Origin: Porphyromonadaceae bacterium UBA7555
GTDB lineage: Bacteria; Bacteroidota; Bacteroidia; Bacteroidales; Muribaculaceae
Direction of reading: 5' to 3'
Assembly (NCBI GenBank): GCA_002478045.1
Contig: DLLT01000056.1
Span: 1 to 60,903, forward strand
DNA: 60,903 nt
In this document: positions 1 to 8,803 of the stretch, in pieces
How positions within the stretch are numbered: position 1 is the stretch's first letter
Layout of the letters: every line of letters starts with the position of its first letter
Notes under the pieces: model-generated
Seen by the model: the letters and a program-made list of their open reading frames with translations, nothing else
The model's database searches: none
What the model was told of the DNA's origin: nothing
Made by a program: the position numbers and the translations under genes

Positions 1-55
1 CACTTCTTATCTGAATCTTTCCGCCGATGATTGCGGAAAAGTTTCGCTAATAAAA

Positions 56-87
56 GTTGCGGCATCGGCGGAATATGCCTAACTTTG
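56..87 (+). promoter_or_regulatory. Bacteroidetes-type promoter of the frdCAB operon
   Basis: A TAACTTTG -7 box lies at 80-87, matching the Bacteroidetes consensus TAnnTTTG. A GTTG at 56-59 sits 20 nt upstream, in the place of the -33 TTTG element. Transcription would start near 95, leaving a leader of about 110 nt before frdC. The same GTTG/TAACTTTG pair recurs before the LRR gene at 6321. Confidence 0.7.
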
Positions 88-206
88 CAGAGCCGTGCGC
101 CTTGTACGTCCGGCGCCCTATACGTATTCGGGTTCGCCCGGCTCGTACAACCGACAACAACAAAACAATTATAAAAACTATTCTCTATTAACTTAATCAT
201 CTTTTT

Positions 207-1286
207 ATGTGGTTATTTAGCTCATCTATAGGACGTAAGTTCGTGATGGCCGTTACCGGTCTGTGCCTCGTCCTATTCGTAACCTTTCACGTGCTGATGA
301 ACTCGGTAGCGCTGCTGTGGCCCACGGCTTACAATGCCGTGTGCGAATTTCTCGGCGCCAACTGGTATGCCCTGGTCGCTTCCATCGGCCTGGCCGCACT
401 GTTTGTCATCCACATCGTGTATGCATTGTGGCTGACGCTGCAAAACCGTCGTGCTCGCGGCAATGATCGCTACGCCGTCACCTCGCGCCCTGCTCAAGTC
501 GAATGGTCCTCCAAGAACATGCTTGTGCTCGGCTTCGTAGTCATCGCCTTCCTGCTGCTCCACCTGTGGCAATTCTGGGCTAAGATGCAGCTCGCCGAAA
601 TCATTCCTTCGCAAATCGCCGGAGTGACTACTGTTGACTTCGCCGGAGCTCCCGCCAACCCCGCTATGGGTACCATGTTCCTGCAAGCAGCTTTCAGCAA
701 TTTCTGGGCTCCCGTATGCTACCTGGTGGCTTTCGTAGCCCTGTGGTTCCACATGACCCACGGCTTCTGGAGCATGTTCCAAACTGCAGGCTGGGACAAC
801 AACACCTGGCTGCCCCGCCTCAAAAGCATTTCCAACTGGTGGACATCCATCGTGATAGCCCTCTTTGTATGCCAGATATTCGTCTTCACATATCGCGCAC
901 ATACCAACTACTACGCCGAGAACGAAGCACTGCAGACCCAGTATGCCGAGGCTTGGAACAAAGAAGCCAAGGCCTTGACCGCCGAATTCGAAGCCGGACT
1001 GATGGAGCTCATCGCCCCCCAAATTGCAGTGATGAACAACGAGACGTCGTCTCCCGAGGCTCGTATGAATGCCAGTCGTGAAGCCGGAGAAGCTCAGTCG
1101 AAGTACATCCAAGAAAACGGCGAAGCATTCCTCAAAAAAGCCGAGGCTGTACAGAACGCTTTCAACGCTCAGTGCCCCAAGGCAGCTCCCGGTCAGGAAA
1201 TGCAGGCTCTCAACCAGATGATAGGCGCCGTACGCTCCATGCTTCCCAAGCAGGTACCCGCCGAAATGATCCAACCCCAACAATAA
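207..1286 (+). CDS. frdC: Succinate dehydrogenase/fumarate reductase cytochrome b subunit with C-terminal extension
   Basis: This is the membrane anchor of respiratory complex II; it carries haem b and passes electrons between the quinone pool and the iron-sulfur subunit. About five membrane helices span residues 10-230. Histidines at 28, 69, 119 and 182/185 sit in helices where the Wolinella-type diheme subunit has its haem ligands. Known Bacteroidetes homologues are roughly 220-240 residues. This one has 359: after the last helix (about 235) there is a charged, Ala/Glu/Lys-rich, probably helical tail of about 125 residues. The tail is in frame and ends just before frdA (18 nt gap), so it is not an obvious frameshift. 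It is first in the frdC-frdA-frdB operon behind the promoter at 56-87. The family call is firm; the tail's role is unknown. Confidence 0.93.
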   Translation: MWLFSSSIGRKFVMAVTGLCLVLFVTFHVLMNSVALLWPTAYNAVCEFLGANWYALVASIGLAALFVIHIVYALWLTLQNRRARGNDRYAVTSRPAQVEWSSKNMLVLGFVVIAFLLLHLWQFWAKMQLAEIIPSQIAGVTTVDFAGAPANPAMGTMFLQAAFSNFWAPVCYLVAFVALWFHMTHGFWSMFQTAGWDNNTWLPRLKSISNWWTSIVIALFVCQIFVFTYRAHTNYYAENEALQTQYAEAWNKEAKALTAEFEAGLMELIAPQIAVMNNETSSPEARMNASREAGEAQSKYIQENGEAFLKKAEAVQNAFNAQCPKAAPGQEMQALNQMIGAVRSMLPKQVPAEMIQPQQ

Positions 1287-1304
1287 CATAAACCACTGAC
1301 AGCA

Positions 1305-3332
1305 ATGGCAGATCTCAAAAATCTCGAGGGTATGATAGACTCTACCCCCATCATGCAGGAATTCGCCGACATCGAATCGTCGAAGCTCCCCGAGTACCAG
1401 ATAGACTCGAAAATCCCCGAAGGTCCCGTCGCCGAGAAGTGGACCAACTATAAAGCTCACCAGAAACTCGTCAACCCCGCCAACAAGCGCCACTTGAGCG
1501 TCATCGTTGTCGGCACCGGCCTGGCAGGCGCCAGCGCCGCCAGTACCCTTGGCGAAATGGGCTTCAATGTGCTCAACTTCTGCATCCAGGACAGCCCCCG
1601 TCGTGCACACTCCATCGCCGCACAGGGTGGTATCAACGCCGCCAAGAACTATCAGAACGATGGCGACAGCGTATATCGTCTGTTCTACGACACCGTCAAG
1701 GGCGGAGACTTCCGTTCGCGCGAAGCCAATGTATACCGTCTGGCCGAAGTGTCCAACAATATCATTGACCAATGCGTGGCACAGGGCGTTCCCTTTGCAC
1801 GCGAATACGGCGGCTTGCTGGCCAACCGTAGCTTCGGCGGCGCACAGGTGAGCCGTACATTCTACGCCAAAGGCCAGACCGGTCAGCAGCTGCTGCTGGG
1901 CGCCTACTCATCGCTCAACCGTCAGATCCAAAAAGGTACCGTTAAGTCCTTCAACCGTCGCGAAATGCTCGACCTGGTCATCATCGATGGCCGCGCTCGC
2001 GGTATCATCGTCCGCAACCTCATCAATGGTAAGCTCGAGCGCTACAGTGCACATGCCGTGGTACTTGCTACCGGCGGTTACGGTCGTGCCTTCTTCCTGA
2101 GCACCAATGCCATGGGCTGCAACGGCAGCGCTGCCGTACAGGCATTCAAGCACGGCGCTTATCTGGCCAACCTCGCCTTCACACAGATACACCCCACCTG
2201 TATCCCCGTACACGGCGAAGACCAGAGCAAGCTGACCCTGATGTCCGAGTCGCTGCGTAACGACGGCCGCATCTGGGTGCCCAAGAAGAAAGAAGACGCC
2301 GAAGCAATCCGCGCCGGCAAACTCAAACCCACCGACATCCCCGACGAAGATCGCGACTTCTACCTGGAACGTCGCTATCCCGCCTTCGGCAACCTGTGCC
2401 CCCGCGACATCGCATCGCGTGCCGCCAAGGAGCGCTGTGACGCCGGCTATGGTGTAGGTACCGGCAACGCCGTATATCTCGACTTTAAGTACGCCATCGA
2501 GCGTCTTGGCGAGGACGTCGTTCGCGACCGCTACGGCAACCTCTTTGATATGTACCAGATGATCTCCGATGACAACCCCTACGAGACCCCGATGATGATC
2601 TTCCCCGCCAGCCACTATACCATGGGCGGCATCTGGGTGGACTACGAATTGCAGACCTCCATCAAGGGCCTCTTCGCCATCGGCGAATGCAACTTCAGCG
2701 ACCATGGCGCCAACCGTCTCGGCGCTTCCGCGCTTATGCAGGGCCTGGCCGATGGATACTTCGTGCTGCCCTACACAATGCAGAACTATCTGTCCGACCA
2801 AATCAAGGTCGCTTGCCCCGGCACCGATTCGCCCGAATTTGACAAGGCCGAGCAGGGCGTACGCGACCGTATCGCCCGCCTGATGGCCATCAAGGGTACC
2901 AAGTCCCCCGACCAAATCCACAAACGTCTGGGCCACATCATGTGGAACCTCGTGGGTATGGGCCGTACACTACAAGGCTTGGTAGAAGCTACAAAAGAAA
3001 TCGAGGAAGTTCGCAAAGAATTCTACAGCGACCTGCGCATCGTAGGCGAAGCCGAAGACCTCAATACCGAGCTCGAAAAAGCCCTGCGCCTCGAGGACTT
3101 CCTCGTGATAGCCAAGATGATGGCAATCGATGCCCTCAACCGCAACGAAAGCTGCGGCGCACACTTCCGCGAAGAATATCAGACCGCTGACGGCGAGGCC
3201 GCCCGCAACGACAAAGACTATATGTACGTCGCCTGCTGGAAATACGCCGGCGAAGGCGCCAAGCCCATACTGCTCAAGGAACCCCTAAAGTACGAGGCAA
3301 TACACGTGCAGACCCGCAACTATAAGTCCTAA
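1305..3332 (+). CDS. frdA: Succinate dehydrogenase/fumarate reductase flavoprotein subunit
   Basis: This is the catalytic subunit interconverting succinate and fumarate. In anaerobic Bacteroidales it normally works as fumarate reductase, ending the succinate/propionate branch. A dinucleotide-binding motif (VVGTGLAGASAA) begins near residue 68. The RRAHSIAAQGG segment places the histidine for covalent FAD attachment at about residue 102. An HGANRLGASALMQG motif lies near residue 465. Its 675 residues fit the long Bacteroidetes/epsilon-type subunits. It lies 18 nt after frdC and 29 nt before frdB, so it is probably co-transcribed with both. Reaction direction in vivo cannot be read from sequence. 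Confidence 0.97.
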   Translation: MADLKNLEGMIDSTPIMQEFADIESSKLPEYQIDSKIPEGPVAEKWTNYKAHQKLVNPANKRHLSVIVVGTGLAGASAASTLGEMGFNVLNFCIQDSPRRAHSIAAQGGINAAKNYQNDGDSVYRLFYDTVKGGDFRSREANVYRLAEVSNNIIDQCVAQGVPFAREYGGLLANRSFGGAQVSRTFYAKGQTGQQLLLGAYSSLNRQIQKGTVKSFNRREMLDLVIIDGRARGIIVRNLINGKLERYSAHAVVLATGGYGRAFFLSTNAMGCNGSAAVQAFKHGAYLANLAFTQIHPTCIPVHGEDQSKLTLMSESLRNDGRIWVPKKKEDAEAIRAGKLKPTDIPDEDRDFYLERRYPAFGNLCPRDIASRAAKERCDAGYGVGTGNAVYLDFKYAIERLGEDVVRDRYGNLFDMYQMISDDNPYETPMMIFPASHYTMGGIWVDYELQTSIKGLFAIGECNFSDHGANRLGASALMQGLADGYFVLPYTMQNYLSDQIKVACPGTDSPEFDKAEQGVRDRIARLMAIKGTKSPDQIHKRLGHIMWNLVGMGRTLQGLVEATKEIEEVRKEFYSDLRIVGEAEDLNTELEKALRLEDFLVIAKMMAIDALNRNESCGAHFREEYQTADGEAARNDKDYMYVACWKYAGEGAKPILLKEPLKYEAIHVQTRNYKS

Positions 3333-3361
3333 CCTCACCCCCAATCACACAGAACACAATT

Positions 3362-4117
3362 ATGGAAAAGACTATAAGCGTAAACCTGCGCATTTGGCGC
3401 CAGCGCGGCCCCAGAACCAAAGGGCAATTCCAAAACTACCACCTCGACAACGTCTCCACCGGCAGCAGCTTCCTCGAGATGCTCGATATGCTCAATCAGC
3501 ATCTTGTCGAAGCCGGTGAAGAACCCGTAGTATTCGACAACGACTGCCGCGAAGGCATCTGCGGTATGTGCTCGCTGTACATTAACGGCCACCCCCACGG
3601 CCCCGTACAAGGTATCACCACCTGCCAGCTGCACATGCGCAAATTCAACGATGGCGACACCATCACCATCGAACCGTGGCGCTCGGCCGCATTCCCCGTC
3701 ATCCGCGACCTCATGGTCAGCCGCAACGCCTTTGACCAAATCCAGCAGGCCGGCGGTTACGTATCCTTCAACACCGGTGGCGCCCCCGATGCCAACGCCA
3801 TACCCATCTCCAAAGAGGTGGCCGATATGGCAATGGATAGCGCTACTTGCATCGGCTGCGGCGCATGTGTCGCTGCCTGCAAAAACGGCTCGGCTATGCT
3901 CTTCGTATCCGCCAAGGTCAGCCAGTTTGCACTGCTGCCCCAGGGTCAGGTAGAACGCGCTCGCCGTGCCCGCGCAATGGTACGCAAGATGGACGAACTC
4001 GGCTTCGGCAACTGCACCAACACCGGCGCTTGCGCCGCCGAATGCCCCAAGAACATTCCTCTGAGCAACATCGCACGCCTCAACCGCGAGTACCTCAAGG
4101 CCAAGTTCAAAGAGTAA
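3362..4117 (+). CDS. frdB: Succinate dehydrogenase/fumarate reductase iron-sulfur subunit
   Basis: This electron-transfer subunit links FAD in FrdA to haem in FrdC. The N-terminal ferredoxin-like domain has the 2Fe-2S cysteines in DNDCREGICGMC (about residues 60-71). The C-terminal helical domain has CIGCGACVAAC (about 162-172) and CTNTGACAAECP (about 218-229) for the 4Fe-4S and 3Fe-4S clusters. At 251 residues it is the normal size. It is the last gene of the operon; the next 470 nt are non-coding and repeat-bearing. Confidence 0.97.
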   Translation: MEKTISVNLRIWRQRGPRTKGQFQNYHLDNVSTGSSFLEMLDMLNQHLVEAGEEPVVFDNDCREGICGMCSLYINGHPHGPVQGITTCQLHMRKFNDGDTITIEPWRSAAFPVIRDLMVSRNAFDQIQQAGGYVSFNTGGAPDANAIPISKEVADMAMDSATCIGCGACVAACKNGSAMLFVSAKVSQFALLPQGQVERARRARAMVRKMDELGFGNCTNTGACAAECPKNIPLSNIARLNREYLKAKFKE

Positions 4118-4303
4118 TACCTAAGCCGGTTTAGCCGGCGTCCGATAGGGTGCTCCGAGAATTTCGGACACTCCGAATAGATGCACGTCCCCGCATGAGC
4201 CGCTACGCGGTATGGTGGGGACGCGCTGCGTCTTTCCCGGTTCCCACAGCCGACTTTTCGGTGGGGAGGCAGACAATGAAAGGGACAATGAGGCAGGGTA
4301 GTG

Positions 4304-4429
4304 TTCCTAAGGTTCTTAAAGTCTCTAAGGTCCGTAGAGTCTCTAAGGTCTCTAAGGTCTCTAAGGTCCTTAGAGTCTCTAGAGTCTCTAAGGTCTCTAA
4401 GGTCTCTAAGGTCCTTAGGGCCCCTAAAC
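4304..4429. repeat. 9-bp tandem repeat, 14 units
   Basis: Fourteen head-to-tail 9-bp units run without a break. The main unit is TCTCTAAGG (seven perfect copies); variants include TCCTTAGAG, TCTCTAGAG, TCCGTAGAG and TTCCTAAGG. The array is between genes, so copy number could vary without breaking a reading frame. A shorter degenerate array of related units lies at 29239-29283. Confidence 0.9.
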
Positions 4430-4526
4430 CCCTTACCTCCCACTTGAGATTTAACCGGATTGGTCAAAATGGCGTATATATTAGCCTTTTGGGCGACTGA
4501 TTAGGTAGCAATTAGGCAAAAATGCC

Positions 4527-4534
4527 TAACTTTG
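4527..4534 (+). promoter_or_regulatory. -7 promoter box upstream of the PCMD-like gene
   Basis: TAACTTTG matches TAnnTTTG and lies 58 nt upstream of the chosen ATG at 4593. The spacer region is AT-rich; no clear -33 TTTG is seen at the usual 19-21 nt distance. Confidence 0.55.
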
Positions 4535-4592
4535 TAATCTAATTGTGTACGCGGAAGTACGCTTCAGTTACGAAACTAATAGCTAAGTGATT

Positions 4593-5519
4593 ATGAATAA
4601 AAGAATTGTAGCCGCCGTGATTGGCGCCGTAGTTTCTTTGGGCTCGTGGGGAGAGACCTTCGAGTTGTTCAGCTTTGGCAATTTTGATCAATGGTTGACC
4701 CGCAATATTAAGGAATCCAAGCTTTTGGGCGGCCATACCAAACAATTGTATGCCATCGCTCCTACCGGAACGGATAATAGCGGCAAGGCATATACCAACC
4801 GCGGCGGATCGCCGTGGGCCACTTCGAACGTTCTGGCCAAGCCTGCCGGCGTCACCAAGGCATCCAATGCCGTCTATCCCGAGGCTCGCGGCAAAGGCAA
4901 ATGTGCCAAACTTGTATGCCAATACGAACACTGCAAAGCCATCGGTATGATAAATGTAGATGTCGTTGTCGGCGGTTCGATATTTCTGGGCAAGATGACT
5001 GAGCCCATCACTTCCACCAAAAATCCGTATAGCAAGATGGAAATGGGTATGCCGTTTACCCGTCGCCCCAAGGCCTTGCGATTCGATTATAAAGTCTCCG
5101 TACCTGCGGGCAATACTCGCGTGTACTCTTCCGGTTTCGGCAAGAAAAAAACCATAGCCGGCAGCGACAAAGCCGTGGCCATAGTGCTTCTGCAACATCG
5201 TTGGGAAGACAGCAAAGGCAACCTATATGCCAATCGCGTAGGCACCGGATACGAAGCTTTCGGACATAGTGAATCATGGACCAACAAACACGAAGTACAT
5301 ATAGCGTACGGAAAAAGCAGCTACGGACTTATTCCGTCAAATCGCAGCTATTATGCAAAGAACTCAAAGGGCAAGATGGTCCCCGTCAAGGAAGCGGGAT
5401 GGGACCCGAATGCCAAGCCTACGCATATTATCGTGATGTTCTCGGCCAGCAGCGGCGAGGCGTATGTAGGCTCCATCGGCCTTACCTTCTGGGTAGACAA
5501 TGTAGGTCTTGTGTATTGA
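4593..5519 (+). CDS. Secreted PCMD-domain-like protein
   Basis: A 308-residue protein with a short hydrophobic N-terminus (MNKRIVAAVIGAVVSLGSWG) that looks like a signal peptide. I chose the ATG at 4593 over a GTG two codons upstream. The body resembles the putative carbohydrate metabolism domain (PCMD) family of Bacteroidales: a GSIFLGKM segment, then STKNPYSKMEMGMPFTRRP, then a beta-rich C-terminal half ending FWVDNVGLVY. Proteins of this type are usually exported and often lie near polysaccharide or adhesion genes; no such neighbour is present here. It stands alone behind its own promoter. The domain call comes from recognising the motif pattern; substrate unknown. Confidence 0.7.
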   Translation: MNKRIVAAVIGAVVSLGSWGETFELFSFGNFDQWLTRNIKESKLLGGHTKQLYAIAPTGTDNSGKAYTNRGGSPWATSNVLAKPAGVTKASNAVYPEARGKGKCAKLVCQYEHCKAIGMINVDVVVGGSIFLGKMTEPITSTKNPYSKMEMGMPFTRRPKALRFDYKVSVPAGNTRVYSSGFGKKKTIAGSDKAVAIVLLQHRWEDSKGNLYANRVGTGYEAFGHSESWTNKHEVHIAYGKSSYGLIPSNRSYYAKNSKGKMVPVKEAGWDPNAKPTHIIVMFSASSGEAYVGSIGLTFWVDNVGLVY

Positions 5520-5555
5520 TACACAGTATTTAACCGAAACAAGATAACGCCTTGC

Positions 5556-5594
5556 GCGATATGTCCGGGGTGGCCGCCATTCCGGACATGTCGC
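5556..5594. repeat. Inverted repeat after the PCMD-like gene
   Basis: Arms 5556-5568 and 5582-5594 form a 13-bp stem with one G-T wobble and a 13-nt loop. No T-run follows, so it is not a classical intrinsic terminator. It could block RNA decay or act as a terminator needing protein help. Confidence 0.5.
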
Positions 5595-5636
5595 ATATAA
5601 GCGGCGATATGGAAAGTTGATTAGAGATACTTCAAT

Positions 5637-6092
5637 ATGCGAATAGTCATACAAAGAGTAAGTCGGGCGTCCGTGACCGTCGAAGGACACGGAACGGTGT
5701 CGTCCATCGATGCCGGGATGTTGGTTCTGGTGGGTGTCGAAAATGGTGATACCGAAGAAGATGCCCGATGGTTGGCCGGTAAAACCGCGGCGCTGCGCAT
5801 TTTTGATGATGATGCCGGAGTGATGAACCGCAGCATCCGCGATGTCCAAGGCGGAATAATAGCCGTGAGCCAATTTACGCTGACGGCCTCGACACGTCGC
5901 GGCAATCGTCCGAGCTATATACGCGCCATGCGAGGCGATGAGGCTGTGGCACTGTACGATGCCTATTGCCGTCAATTGCAGGCCGATAGCGGCATTGCGG
6001 TCGGCCGAGGTATTTTCGGCGCCGATATGGATGTGGCCTTGCATAACGACGGCCCCGTCACCATCATCATCGACAGCCGTTTGCGCGAATAA
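5637..6092 (+). CDS. dtd: D-aminoacyl-tRNA deacylase
   Basis: This enzyme hydrolyses D-amino acids (and glycine mischarged on tRNA-Ala) off tRNA, protecting translation. It starts MRIVIQRVSRASVTV as in the Dtd family, has SQFTL near residue 80 (the active-site SQFTL motif), and ends with NDGPVTIIID, the conserved Gly-cisPro element. Its length of 151 residues is typical. It is probably monocistronic; the next gene has its own promoter. Confidence 0.96.
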   Translation: MRIVIQRVSRASVTVEGHGTVSSIDAGMLVLVGVENGDTEEDARWLAGKTAALRIFDDDAGVMNRSIRDVQGGIIAVSQFTLTASTRRGNRPSYIRAMRGDEAVALYDAYCRQLQADSGIAVGRGIFGADMDVALHNDGPVTIIIDSRLRE

Positions 6093-6197
6093 TCATCGCC
6101 CTACGGCATATATCACGTTCGTGAAGTGGCCGGGTGGGTGAGGCGTGGAAAAAGGTGGAAATATGGCCCGGGTTAAAGTAATTTAGGGCGCATAAGG

Positions 6198-6228
6198 GTT
6201 GGAGTGTCGCATATTTTGTGTAACTTTG
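6198..6228 (+). promoter_or_regulatory. Bacteroidetes-type promoter of the LRR gene
   Basis: GTTG at 6198-6201 and TAACTTTG at 6221-6228 are separated by 19 nt, the same arrangement as before frdC. The start of the LRR gene is 93 nt downstream. Confidence 0.65.
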
Positions 6229-6320
6229 CTGATTGCAAGAGTATGCCGTTGCGGCAATGAGCGGCAAGTGGCATCAACACCATATAACGAGACACCAAAG
6301 CACGAGCCATAAGATAAAAA

Positions 6321-7820
6321 ATGAAACGCATACTGACCACGCTTTTTTCCGTAGCCGTAGCCGCTATTGCGGTTTCGGCACAGACAGTTACAGCCGTCAC
6401 GACAGCTGCCGGCACGCTAAAGTCCGTACTTACAACCGCGCCCGACAAGGTCGCGACCCTCATAGTGCAGGGACCTGTGGATGCCGGTGATTTGGAATTT
6501 ATAAACACCAAGATGACCTCGCTCGAAAGCCTTGACCTCAAGGCCGCGACCATTGAGGCATACTATGGTGCCGGACACGACATCAACGGGATACAACGCT
6601 ACGATGCCAATTACGTGCCCGAGATGATTTTTGCCGGGCTTAAGGCCAAGACACTCACGCTGCCGACAACAGAAAAGCTGCGCATAGGCGAGGCTGCTTT
6701 TGTCGGAGCGGCACTTACGACTGTGACCATCCCGGCTAATGTCGGTATGGTGGGTGACGGCGCCTTTGCCGGATGTCCGGCGCTGACGTCCGTAGTCGTA
6801 AAGACAAACACCGGTCTGGGTACGGATATCTTCGCCAACTGTACATCCTTGACCAAGGCCGATATCTCGGCGTTGACCGAAGTGCCCGTGCGTATGTTTG
6901 ACGGCTGCACCATGCTGTCCGATGTGATCGTTAATCCAAACTACACCGCAATAAGTAGCGCAGCCTTCCGCGGATGCAAGGCTTTGAAATCCTTCGATTT
7001 TGTCTCGACGCTGACATCCTTGCAGACTTCCGCCTTCGAGTGTTCGGGCCTGCAAAAAGTGGATATGACAGCATGTCAGAACCTATTCGCCATAGGGAAG
7101 TATGCTTTTGCCAATTGCAATGACCTGACTGAGGCTATGTTTGCGGACAATATTGTGAACATCCTCGATGGTGCACTTTTCAATTGCGACAAATTGACTA
7201 AAATCCAACTGCCGGCCGGTATTAGTGGTATCAGTGCCGCCATGCTGTCTAACACGCGTATAGCCGGCAAATTAGAACTGCCTAAAATGTTGATGTCCAT
7301 AGGCGACTACGCTTTGACCGGCTGCTCCGTTTCGGAATTGGACATACCCGCTTCGGTGTTCTATCTCGGCGATGAGGCTATGTCCGATATGTCCGAGCTG
7401 AAGCGCATTGATGTCTCCAAACACATCTCTATCCCGTCCATCGGCGCGGACGTATGGTCAGGCGTGGATCAGTCTGGGGTGAAGTTGATTGTAGCCGATG
7501 ATATGTATGGCGAATTCAAGACCGCCGAGCAGTGGAAAGAATTTGATATCGAGATGGTAAGCGGTACGGACGACATTGCCTCCGAGACCGCAGACGTATC
7601 TGTCAAGGGTCGTTTCGAAGGCACGGACCTGCATATTGTAGCTGCCGGAGTCTTGATAAATCGTGTCGAGTTGTATGACGTCTCGGGTGCACTGCTGACG
7701 GCAGTCGATACCTCCGAGAATGAAATTGTAATTCCGACAGCGGACTACTCAACACGCGTATATGTAGTCAATGTTCTCTTGGCCAATGGAAACCGCGCGG
7801 CAGTCAAGATAATGCGTTGA
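6321..7820 (+). CDS. BspA-like leucine-rich-repeat surface protein with C-terminal sorting domain
   Basis: A 499-residue exported protein. Residues 1-20 form a signal peptide ending near VSAQ. Residues about 110-370 carry repeating LRR_5/BspA-type units (patterns such as IGEAAFVGAALTTVTIPA and FANCTSLTKADIS), which fold into a solenoid often used for host or matrix binding. The last 75 residues (VELYDVSGALLTAV through YVVNVLLANG to KIMR) look like a type IX secretion C-terminal sorting domain. With a PorZ-like protein in the same window (14504-16942), this supports delivery to the surface by the type IX system. Ligand unknown. Confidence 0.85.
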   Translation: MKRILTTLFSVAVAAIAVSAQTVTAVTTAAGTLKSVLTTAPDKVATLIVQGPVDAGDLEFINTKMTSLESLDLKAATIEAYYGAGHDINGIQRYDANYVPEMIFAGLKAKTLTLPTTEKLRIGEAAFVGAALTTVTIPANVGMVGDGAFAGCPALTSVVVKTNTGLGTDIFANCTSLTKADISALTEVPVRMFDGCTMLSDVIVNPNYTAISSAAFRGCKALKSFDFVSTLTSLQTSAFECSGLQKVDMTACQNLFAIGKYAFANCNDLTEAMFADNIVNILDGALFNCDKLTKIQLPAGISGISAAMLSNTRIAGKLELPKMLMSIGDYALTGCSVSELDIPASVFYLGDEAMSDMSELKRIDVSKHISIPSIGADVWSGVDQSGVKLIVADDMYGEFKTAEQWKEFDIEMVSGTDDIASETADVSVKGRFEGTDLHIVAAGVLINRVELYDVSGALLTAVDTSENEIVIPTADYSTRVYVVNVLLANGNRAAVKIMR

Positions 7821-7916
7821 CGGCGACATAGGTCGGCATCGCAAGTGAGACGGCGCGTAAAAGAAATGTCTTAACTTACGTGTGAAGTCTCCTAACCGAT
7901 TGAAAGAAATTTAGAT

Positions 7917-8789
7917 ATGGGAAAGAATAAGTTGCGCAAGTTTGCCGAGATGGAGACCATCCCCTTTGTCTTCCAGTATCCTTACGGGCGTCTTGTCTCG
8001 GAAGGAACGCACGAGGATACTTGCGGCCGTAGCCCGATGACGGCGACCGATGTGGCCGAGCGCTCGACATTCCCGCTGCGAGGCCGCTGGCACAGCGATT
8101 TCTTTCGCAATGACGGGCCTATAGTGCTCGAATTGGGTTGTGGCAAAGGTGAATACACAGTAGCACTGGCTCGTCGTTTTCCCGAGGCAAATTTCATAGG
8201 GGTTGACATCAAAGGCGCACGAATGCACTCCGGAGCTACGGCTGCGCGCGACCTCGGACTGACCAATGTAGCCTTTGTGCGCACATCCATCGAGCTTCTT
8301 GAGGCCTTCTTCGCTCCGGGCGAAGTTGACCATCTGTGGATCACCTTCCCCGATCCACAGATGAAGAAAGTGCGCAAGCGCCTGACTTCCACGCGCTTCC
8401 TGCAAATGTATCGTCGCTTGACGGGCGCCGAAGGCAGCGTGCGGCTCAAAACCGACAGCCCCTTCCTGTACACCTATACTCGCGAGTTGGTGCATCTCAA
8501 CGGCTTGCCCATATATGCCGATATACCCGACCTATATGCCCCGGGGGCAGATATTCCGGACAATATGTCCGGCATTATGGACATACGCACCCATTACGAA
8601 CGCCAGTGGCTTGACCGCGGGCTTACCATCAAATACCTGCACTTCGGCCTTCCGAAAGACGAGGATGCGCCGCTTGTCGAATACACGGAGGACATCCCCG
8701 AGGATACATACCGCAGCTACAGTCGCGGTCAGGTGCAGTGTCCGGATATATGTCAGGCACCGCTAGTGAAAGACCTTGATATGCCCTAA
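7917..8789 (+). CDS. trmB: tRNA (guanine-N7-)-methyltransferase
   Basis: This S-adenosylmethionine-dependent enzyme makes m7G46 in tRNA. The SAM-binding motif ELGCGKGEYT begins near residue 74, followed by FIGVDIKGARM. The catalytic/tRNA-binding stretch LWITFPDPQMKKVRKR is at about 140-155, and the late motif SVRLKTDSPFLYTYT is near 180-195. Its 290 residues are longer than the Escherichia coli enzyme because of a Bacteroidetes-like N-terminal segment and a C-terminal tail. It sits 14 nt before the Mrp gene, so the two are probably one transcript. Confidence 0.95.
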   Translation: MGKNKLRKFAEMETIPFVFQYPYGRLVSEGTHEDTCGRSPMTATDVAERSTFPLRGRWHSDFFRNDGPIVLELGCGKGEYTVALARRFPEANFIGVDIKGARMHSGATAARDLGLTNVAFVRTSIELLEAFFAPGEVDHLWITFPDPQMKKVRKRLTSTRFLQMYRRLTGAEGSVRLKTDSPFLYTYTRELVHLNGLPIYADIPDLYAPGADIPDNMSGIMDIRTHYERQWLDRGLTIKYLHFGLPKDEDAPLVEYTEDIPEDTYRSYSRGQVQCPDICQAPLVKDLDMP

Positions 8790-8803
8790 TTACTCTCAGT
8801 ATT

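Larger units (their letters stand above)
4118..4592. other. Intergenic region with tandem repeat and promoter
   Basis: There is no convincing gene in this 475-nt gap. After frdB comes a short GCCGG/CCGGC hairpin near 4124-4138, then a segment with several dyads, the 9-bp tandem repeat (4304-4429) and the promoter of the next gene (4527-4534). Open frames crossing the repeat on both strands translate into three-residue periodic peptides (such as DLR repeats), which is what a 9-bp repeat gives in any frame, so I do not call them genes. Confidence 0.7.

Noticed and set aside
273..1772. 499-codon minus-strand open frame
   Set aside because: It lies antisense to frdC and frdA, whose families are certain. 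Its translation has no motif or plausible composition; long antisense frames are common in biased codon use.
1908..2936. 342-codon minus-strand frame
   Set aside because: Antisense to frdA; Gly/Val/Ala-rich translation typical of a codon-use shadow.
4150..4500. 116-codon plus-strand frame through the repeat
   Set aside because: The peptide is the 9-bp repeat read three residues at a time; no start context or family.
5056..5277. Overlapping minus-strand frames within the PCMD-like gene
   Set aside because: Shadows of the coding strand with no motif.
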